Source of the DNA: Andrena cerasifolii
Taxonomy: Eukaryota > Arthropoda > Insecta > Hymenoptera > Andrenidae
Length of the DNA stretch: 64,000 nt
Reading direction: 5' to 3'
NCBI RefSeq assembly: GCF_050908995.1
Contig: NC_135124.1
Coordinates: forward strand, 1,984,001-2,048,000
Shown here: positions 56,822-64,000 of the stretch, piece after piece
Numbering within the stretch: the first letter of the stretch is position 1
Layout: the number at the start of each line of letters is the position of its first letter
Position numbers and translations under genes: made by a program
The notes under the pieces: model-generated
What the model saw: only the letters and a program-made list of their open reading frames with translations
What the model was told of the DNA's origin: nothing
Databases searched by the model: none

Positions 56822-59141
56822 TCGATTAATTTTTATTCAGGCACCGAGTGTATCTCCGGATTCGATCTTGTTTCGTTCGTTGCGTTTACGACCATTTCTC
56901 GTAACAGGACAATCTCAGAATCAGATCAGGCGCAAAGAGTGGTATATTTATACATATACATTAAATTCCTTTGTATCCGAAAAAAAGTATCAGTGATATC
57001 TCGAAGCGATGTCTTTTTTTCTTGCTCGTCAATGAAAATGAGTAAAATGTTTGTACGCAGTTATTTTAAATGGTTTTCTCTTATTATTTTAGTTACACCA
57101 TACTACGCATCGTTCTAAGTTTGCTACATTGCGATTGTGTTTCCTTGCAAGCCTACGCCAAATTGTGACAATGCTTTTGTTTAAGCTTTGATATGATTTG
57201 GATAGGCCCACTTTCAGACTTCACACATAAACATATTTAGTATGGAACGTTCAGTTTATTGAAATTAACAAAATAATTATATTAGAGCTTAAGTAGAAAC
57301 GGATAAGTACGGAAACAATGATCAAGACGGTTTACTGTTCGAGGCACACCTATACCTCGATTCCGACGTACGACTGACTGAATTACGAAAAACTTGCACA
57401 ACTGGCAAGACGCTAATGACTGAAGTACGCGACTACGTAGCCAACACAGACAACATTACGCAACGCGATACTCACATCCTTACTACACTAGGTAGGAACA
57501 TGACCAATTAAACTTTTTTACTGTAAATACGTATCTTGTAATTTTAAGGCCATTCTATACAGAGTGCCCTTAAGAAACGAAGCAACATTTGCATCGGATT
57601 AACATTATTTTTTATTTTCTTTTCTCTTTTTTTTTTAAGTTTTTTATATTTTATCTGATATCGGCGCCGTTGCATTGCCAGAATAATTCCGTTCGTTACT
57701 AACGTCTGAAGAGATGATGAAATTCTTGCATGTTTATGAAATCATGTCGATGTCTAGAATTGCGAAGTTTCATCGCAAAAGTTACTACTTAATTCAATTG
57801 TGTCTACAATGTTTTAACAGGTAAATTTTCTCCCTATTCTAACATTCTGTTCTATGATCAGACGTTGAACATCGCAATGATATTCGTATATTTTGAAAAT
57901 GCCTTTTCCCTTTCGTTATTCGGAATGAAATTGTACGCGCAAGCGCGATGAGGATCGGTTTTATCATGATTGTACAGCACATTAAATTTTGGACATTCTG
58001 TATAAAAGGTCTGTGACTGTATAAAATGTATTTATTATTTAGGTTTGACGGTACCATACTATATTATACAAGATAATAGAAATATATATTACCTACTTTT
58101 AGTTTCCGACTTGAATTATTATGACACAGAAGGACTGTATTATAAGATCCCCGTGAGCTATAACTTTGCCAATATGATACTTTAGCAATGTGTACACTTA
58201 CGAGTAACTTGTTGGCAATTTTTAAAATGCTTACCAAGTACAATACGAGCATATTGGAAAGGATTAGCGATTTTATGTTATGCACGCTATTCTCAAGTAA
58301 AATATAAATAAAATCATTTTTGAAACCTCGTCATTGAACGAAGTATGTCAATACTTGTTTTTAGGATACATGGAAAACAGCTTGCTTTATCTTCTTCGAT
58401 TGTATCTGCAAACACCTCTTCAATCCAAGTTTATCAAAGTTTGATATAAAGAGCTTACAATAATTTTGTAAATGTATTCTCTACTATGCTGGAATTTGCA
58501 AAATTTATATTTGTCGCAGAAATATTTTTAGTTCTTAGTAGTTAAATAGACTTTGAGAATATGAAATTCATTCTTGATGTGTTTTTTCCCTCTGATATAA
58601 TGTAGCATGCAATTTTTCTCTGCTTTCATCTTATGATCCTGTTCCCAAAATAATATCGATAGACGCATTGTAAATTGGCAATTTATGACGCTAATAACGT
58701 TACGTGGACTAAAGATTGACGGTACTACACGATAACAAACACATATGATATGTATGAAGTGAACCTATTCATTGTATTTTATTTTTAAGCAAATAAACTT
58801 GTTATTAAAAGGCGTAGCTAAAATCATGCTAGAGGCAGTGCGATCTTGTTATATTTTTTGAAAATTTGTAGGAACCGCCAAATAATCATTGGAAATCTTT
58901 AGATAAAGATCTTGATTTTCTGTACTGTCATTTGGCGAAACAAAATAAAGTTGAATATTAATACACAAATAGTTGCATTTATTTTAATATATAATATATG
59001 TATATACACAACTGTTTCAGATACTCCAAACAATAAAAATTTTGGATTTTGCTCTATATCAATATTACTTTACTTGCTTGTTATCACAGTAACATCACAG
59101 TAACACATCACTTAATTGTATTTCGTGGATTTGTGGAAAGA
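56822..59141 (+). other. Presumed 3' UTR of importin alpha and convergent spacer
   Basis: About 2.3 kb of AT-rich, repeat-poor DNA. Candidate plus-strand poly(A) signals include 58307-58312. A minus-strand AATAAA near 58978 may serve the torsin-interacting gene. No ORF looks protein-coding. Confidence 0.4.
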
Positions 59142-61946
59142 TCATAGCTTGCGATGGGCGGGCAAAGAACAGCTTGTTTTATTGAAATTTGTACGTGATT
59201 CTGGCAATACTGGTACAATAATTCCATCCGTCAGCCTAGTTACCAGAGGATCTAAAATATCCTTCTCTATATTATTCGACAATTTCTTTGTAATTTGCCT
59301 TTCGATGAATTCTATTCCTCTTTGCGATGGTTTGTATTCATCAGTAACGACTGTCATAATATAAACAGCATTCTCAACCAAGGGTTTTTCCCTATCGCAA
59401 AAATTGTGAAATGCTTTTATCGCTTCTGTATTGATGCTTAATAGATCCTGAACTATCTGAAAATATTACAAAATAAGTATTCTTCCAAATAAAACTAAAT
59501 TTTTCAGGGACCCGGAGCGGAACAGTAACGAAACGAAATTCTTGACCCTGTTGCAGTTGTGAAAACGATATACAGTGACTCACAGCCATAATCGTACACT
59601 CTTTAAAATCGCATAAATTTTTTAAAATGCATCTAAACGACTTGAGTTTTTTTTAGAAGCTAGATGGATTAGTTTGCTAAGTGACGTGATTCGTCGTTTT
59701 GAAAAAAATACACTTGGTCGGAATAGCAAAAAAATAGAAAAGGTTTTTTCAACTTTTTTTTGTGAGCCTGTAATGAAAATTCAAAAAACCCGTTTGTAGA
59801 TTGAAGTAAGTTGTAGGGTGGATGTAACAGTAAATAAATACCTACCAGTGAATGGACATTTTATTTTAAAATGAGTAAAATAAGTTATTAAAATAAGCAA
59901 CTAATTAATTAGAGACTTCTTTTAATTTCTTACTTCATACCCAAACAATTTTTGCAGCACGTGGAATCAATCGCGCTGCAAACATAAATTTATAAAAGTG
60001 TTCATTCATTAGCCTTAAGTGTTTATTTATTGGTGCGTTTACCCTATACATGTCTAAAATTTCATGAAAATCGGTTAACGTTGCTCTGAGCTATAAACGC
60101 TTAAAGATCGCAGAATAAGGTCGAGAATCGCGGAATTCCCAAAATCAGCGATTCTCAACCTTATTCTGCGATCTTTAAGCGTTTATAGCTCAGAGTACCG
60201 TTAACCGTTTTTCCTGAAATTTTAGACACGTATACAACTTACTTCAATCTACAAACTTTTTTTTTAATTTTCATTACAGGCTCACAAAAAAAAGTTGAAT
60301 AAACGACCTTTTCTATTTTTTTTGCTATTCCGACCAAGTGCATTTTTTTCAAAACGACGAACACGTCACTTAGCAAACTAATCTTTCTAGCGTCTAAAAA
60401 AAACTCAAGTCGTTTGGATTAATTTGAAACAAGTTATGCGATTTTAAAGAGTGTACGATTATGGCTGTGAGCCACTGTACATAACCGAAATAAAAATTCC
60501 GACTAATAACGTTCTGTACGCTTCAGCTTAAAAAAATTAAATTGAGCGCGCCCCTTATTTTCATCATGTTTCGTCGGTAAAAAAAGGAGTCTGAACCCTG
60601 ATAGGGCTGGCTGGGGTGCTGGGAGTCTTGCCCTCGTGAGTGGATTTTTTTTTTATAAGACATAATATATAATATTCTTTAATACATAAATATAATGTAA
60701 AATATTTTATAATATAAGTACCAAAGGCAATACAATTGTTAAAATAAGTTTATACGAGTTTTTTTATAAACGAAATAACTGGTTTGGAAAAAAAATTGTT
60801 TTTCATCCTAATGGAAATGAAATATTTTTCAGCAGGAATGATATTAACCGAAACGAAATTATTGTTATCGAAATTGAACCGAAACGAAAAAACATTTCGT
60901 TCCAGGTCCCTGAAATTTTTAAAGCATAACTCGAAGTACGATAGAACTACAAAAAATTGTGTAAAATACTTACCACTGCCCGCTTTTGTGTGATTTGTAC
61001 TTTGAAATTGTGAATGGTTTGCCCAACATCGCTTGGAAAATCTCTTGGTGTTAAAGTTAAATAATCATTGCTACCTAAAATTATACCACCTAATTGTCCG
61101 AGTAATTTCGCTAAGCAATTCAAAGTATCTGTTTCATTTCCAAATAAGATAATAGTCAAAGGTTTCCGAGGATACAAAACTAGATCATACATTCCAGATG
61201 CTATATCATTCCAAATGTCTTTTTTCTGATTAGAGAATTGTGTTTGAATTGTCCGCATCGTTGGTTCTAATATCTTATCTATTTCAACTAAATCAAGCTT
61301 TTCTGTATCATTCTTTTCAGTTTCTTTGTTCTCTATTACTATCTTGAGATTGTTTTCCTCGTAAGGTACTTTTTGAATGGAGATAATTATTAGTAAGAAT
61401 ATAATGAAAATAACAGTGGACAAAAGATAACTAACATATTTTTTAAAAGACTTGTCTTTTGGTGGATTTGGTAGTTGCTTATATGAAAAAGAAATACTGT
61501 TAGTTCTATTGTACGAGGTAGAAGTAGTTAAACTATTAATACTTCGTTTGTGCAATTGTCTTGTTACTGGAGAATTGGATGCAGATATAAAAGGAAACTC
61601 TAATATCCGACTCTGTGACGAATCACTATTAATACTATCATCAGTACAAGGATTTTCTTGTTCTTGTTTAGTACTGTGCACACTTTCCTGTGTCTGGGAA
61701 CCGTCAGAATTATTTAAAGAAAATGTATCATTCCCTACTACATTATAGTTTCTTAAGGGTGGACGTGCTTTAGGAACAGGTGGTGTAGAAAGCTCTACTC
61801 GATTGTTAGTCTGAAAGAAAGTGTATTATATAAATGTTAATGCATAGTACTATTTCAAAGGCACATAACAAAAACCAACTCTTATACGTGCAAGTATCCA
61901 TACTCGCTATTTGAATAATAAATTTACATACATCGAATTCTTTCAT
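59142..61946 (-). CDS. Torsin-interacting protein (LAP1/LULL1 type)
   Basis: Three exons on the minus strand: 61946-61932 (only MKEFD), 61810-60974 and 59456-59142, giving 388 residues. Vertebrate LAP1 and LULL1 are nuclear envelope/ER proteins whose lumenal domain activates torsin ATPases. The protein has a polar N-terminus, one membrane segment (YLLSTVIFIIFLLIIISI, about residues 132-150) and a C-terminal domain. There, HNFCDREKPLVENAVYIMTV, FIERQITKKL and VTRLTDGIIVPVLPE parallel the human LAP1 lumenal domain (CDHEN..., VLPVQPE). The first 5-residue exon is a best guess: ATG, GT donor and phase fit. Convergent with importin alpha. The identification rests on remembered similarity of the C-terminus. 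Confidence 0.8.
59506..60912. mobile_element. hAT-type element, 1.41 kb, in the torsin-interacting gene intron
   Basis: CAGGGACC at the left and GGTCCCTG at the right, flanked by exact AAATTTTT octamers (59498-59505 and 60913-60920). Subterminal GAACAGTAACGAAACGAAAT words are mirrored by ACCGAAACGAAA words. It contains the fold-back 59573-60477. Confidence 0.85.
59573..60477. mobile_element. Fold-back element, 905 bp, TSD TA, nested
   Basis: CAGTGACTCACAGCCATAAT and ATTATGGCTGTGAGCCACTG ends next to TA on both sides. Arms share CGTACACTCTTTAAAATCGC. The centre is a strong hairpin with AAACGCTTAAAGATCGCAGA mirrored within 100 bp (60095-60190). Confidence 0.85.
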
Positions 61947-62130
61947 ATTTACATAATAGTCGATAAAGCAAAACGGTATCTTGAAGTTACTTTACAAACT
62001 ATCACCTTTTATAACTCATTCGTTGTTTGTTATGATAGCTATGTGTTGGTATGAGCCAGAGTTAGGAGGGATTCGGCTCCACTGATGGAGGGGGAAACAC
62101 CTACAGGAGCAGTGGTAAGTGTGCGTGAAC

Positions 62131-62256
62131 TGACGCCAGCGCCAAGCCAGCCAGGTGGCGCCAACGCGAACCAACACCACGGCCAACCAGCATCACCGGG
62201 AAATATGTTGTCGATGCTGGTTGGCCGCGGTGTCACTCGCTTGGCGCTGGCGTCGG
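62131..62256. repeat. Small GC-rich palindrome upstream of the torsin-interacting gene
   Basis: GACGCCAGCGCCAAGC is mirrored by GCTTGGCGCTGGCGTC, and ACCACGGCCAACCAGCATC by GATGCTGGTTGGCCGCGGT. About 126 bp; MITE-like, but no clear ends. Confidence 0.6.
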
Positions 62257-62286
62257 TTAGTCTTACAGCACTAAAGAGGTGAGAAT

Positions 62287-63594
62287 GGGCGGTATTCTTA
62301 GTCGCTACTTATTCTTAAACAAATGCTTAAGCATGCGGCATCCTCTACTAACTTAGTAGCTAGTAAAGGATGCCGAATGCTTAAGCATTTGCTTAAGAAT
62401 AAGTAGTGTTGCGGTTTCCGCTGGTTAAATATGTGTGATTGCGTGAAGTTAGCTATATGACATAGGGATATCGAAACTAGATGTAGAGCGTAATTCAAAA
62501 TCCTTTGTAGCGAAAAGATTTATTATAGACATGTGGGTTCGAAGCGAACAGCACATCTGGAAGGTTTTAAACGAGATTGAAACGGAAGACGAGGAAGAGT
62601 TTATTGCCAGGACTTGTAAACACGTAGAGCGCGTTGTGCTTCTCGAGGGTTTTTCCATGCCAGTTTTTCGAACGTGCTCATACAATATTAGTAGGATACC
62701 TGAACTCAGAAGGCGTACGAGAATCTGGGATAGCATTCAGTAATTTCAGTCCTGTTGGGGTAAAAACTCAGCTCGGGAAAGGCTGAAAGTCATAAAGTCA
62801 TAAACTTTGCGCCGGCAACGTCGTCCTGACCCTGAGGGTTGCGCTTGCCTATCTGCTAGATATGTATGTAATGTAAATAGACTATGTAAACGGAAAGCGT
62901 GCCTCGACCACCAGCCGAGAGTGGAGGGAAGCGCGAAGGAAGGGCCAGGGACGGAGAGATGGCTGAAGGACAACCCCCTGACGAAGTTTGAGGGACAACA
63001 CCACCTTGTGTAAGCACAAAACCCATCCTGGCCTGCAGGAGAGTTCAAGGCCACTTGAGTGGGCTGTTTATTGCCCTAAGCCGAGGAAAAGGACGTGCCA
63101 GGGGAAATTTGGTGGCCAACGGAAAAGAGCGCTTGGCAGACTCGGAACGTAACTGTCGAGGAAGGCAGTCGACCGTTTTTAAACGGTCTCTAGCAAATGC
63201 AAACTCTGTGTATTATTTTCGCATAAAATAAAGTGATTGTTAATTCCTTAAGTAAGAGGTTTACTCCGCTACACTTGATTGGACGAAAGGATCCAGGGAA
63301 GGAGACAGAGGAACACGCCGAAATTGGAGGAGTAGGGCGCTCGGAGGTTACAAACGAGGAGTGATTTTGTAAAAAGTTTAGATCGAACTTGTTAGCAATA
63401 CAGCCAACATCGAGCTATCCATTAAAATCCAATCTTAGGAATTATCCAGAAAGTGTTTCATTTCATTCCTTTCGTTCATTGAAATTCCCACGCAACTCGT
63501 GAGTTGAGTGCTTCAGCGCTCCACGGGCACGGACCAGCCGCCTATTTAGAAGTCTCTACGGAATCGCGCAACAGTAGCGACTGAGAATACCGCC
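62287..63594. mobile_element. Harbinger-like MITE, second copy, split by an LTR
   Basis: GGGCGGTATTCTTAGTCG and CTGAGAATACCGCCC ends enclose the same GCATCCTCTACTAAC core as 44934-45071. The right arm is interrupted by 62407-63573. Flanks are AAT / TAT, consistent with a diverged 3-bp duplication. Confidence 0.8.
62407..63573 (+). mobile_element. Probable solo LTR 3 (1,167 bp)
   Basis: It starts TGTTGCGGTTTCC and ends GAATCGCGCAACA, with GTAG on both sides (62403-62406 and 63574-63577). The uninterrupted relative at 44934-45071 reads GAATAAGTAGCGACTATG across the site, so removal of the insert and one GTAG restores it. AATAAA near 63224-63232 suggests plus orientation. No internal genes. Confidence 0.85.
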
Positions 63595-63866
63595 CTATGA
63601 GCATCCGCCATATTGGGTCCTCTGGACAGAGAAGATTATTGAGTACCCGCGTTTTTGGGTATTGTCAGATTCACTTTATAAACAAAATATGCGTTGTTGA
63701 TATTGATGCACAGTAGCACGACAAATTATTAGAGTATTTTATTACATTTCAGTTTATATTTGGTTTATAAAGTAAATTTGTCAATACTCAAAAAGGCGGG
63801 TACTCAACAATCTTCTGTCTTCAGAGGACTTAATATGGCGGATGTGCATGTTCACCTCTTTAGTGC

Positions 63867-64000
63867 TCTATTATTAAAAAGTCTAAAAGTCGGGAAACCG
63901 GCGATGTGGATGGGGATGAGAGAAAGACGTAGACTTTAATGATAGACGGCTGTGATGTGGTAACGTCCAGATAACACACAGATGTCTTAAAGACGTCCTA
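63867..64000. other. Window end, unassigned
   Basis: No recognised feature. Confidence 0.4.

Larger units (their letters stand above)
62267..63866. mobile_element. Fold-back MITE, family M, with nested MITE and solo LTR
   Basis: AGCACTAAAGAGGTGA / TCACCTCTTTAGTGCT ends. The inner arms CATCCGCCATATTGGGTCCT and TTATTGAGTACCCGC are as in the copy at 17111. The left arm is interrupted by 62287-63594 between GAGAAT and TATGAGCATCC; the 17-kb copy reads GAGAGTATGCGCATCC here. Confidence 0.8.

Overview
This window is nuclear DNA from an insect, most likely a hymenopteran and possibly an ant; the species is an inference. It has short coding exons split by phase-conserved GT-AG introns, AT-rich intergenic DNA, and many LTR retrotransposons, Tc/mariner and hAT-type elements. 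No bacterial operons, CRISPR array or intact rRNA/tRNA gene were seen.

Region by region: 1-19.4 kb is a transposon graveyard. It holds two broken Gypsy-class retrotransposons on the minus strand (1-2.7 kb and 12.67-16.3 kb), two probable solo LTRs (2852-4440 inside a small MITE, 6544-7701 inside a dead Tc3-like transposon), three long fold-back elements of one family (8452-12520), and several MITEs. Six host genes follow: PRPF18 (+, 19431-24232), pyrroline-5-carboxylate reductase (-, 24581-30602), ARL13B-like small GTPase (+, 33136-35847), an effector caspase (-, 38839-44074), importin alpha of the KPNA1/5/6 (Kap-alpha1) type (+, 48190-56821) and a torsin-interacting protein (LAP1/LULL1 type, -, 59142-61946). 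For all six, joining exons at GT-AG sites keeps one open frame with family-typical motifs, so they look intact although their introns are loaded with mobile DNA. The end of the window (62.27-63.87 kb) is a three-level nest: MITE, inside it a Harbinger-like MITE, inside that a third probable solo LTR.

The genes are arranged as convergent and divergent pairs. PRPF18 and P5CR converge with only about 350 bp between stop codons; P5CR and ARL13B diverge; ARL13B and caspase converge; caspase and importin alpha diverge; importin alpha and the torsin-interacting gene converge. They serve unrelated housekeeping roles (splicing, proline synthesis, cilia, apoptosis, nuclear import, nuclear envelope); I see no pathway cluster.

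The most notable content is the mobile DNA. At least eleven non-autonomous elements have hAT-like 8-bp target duplications (six exact, five with one mismatch), plus one older copy with a 6/8 match. A 401-bp retroposon starts with a 5S-rRNA-like head and is flanked by an exact 16-bp duplication. Very long inverted repeats sit inside introns, and related copies or opposite arms provide empty-site evidence for several nested insertions. All exon joins were inferred by eye from splice consensus and remembered family sequence, without alignment or transcript data.
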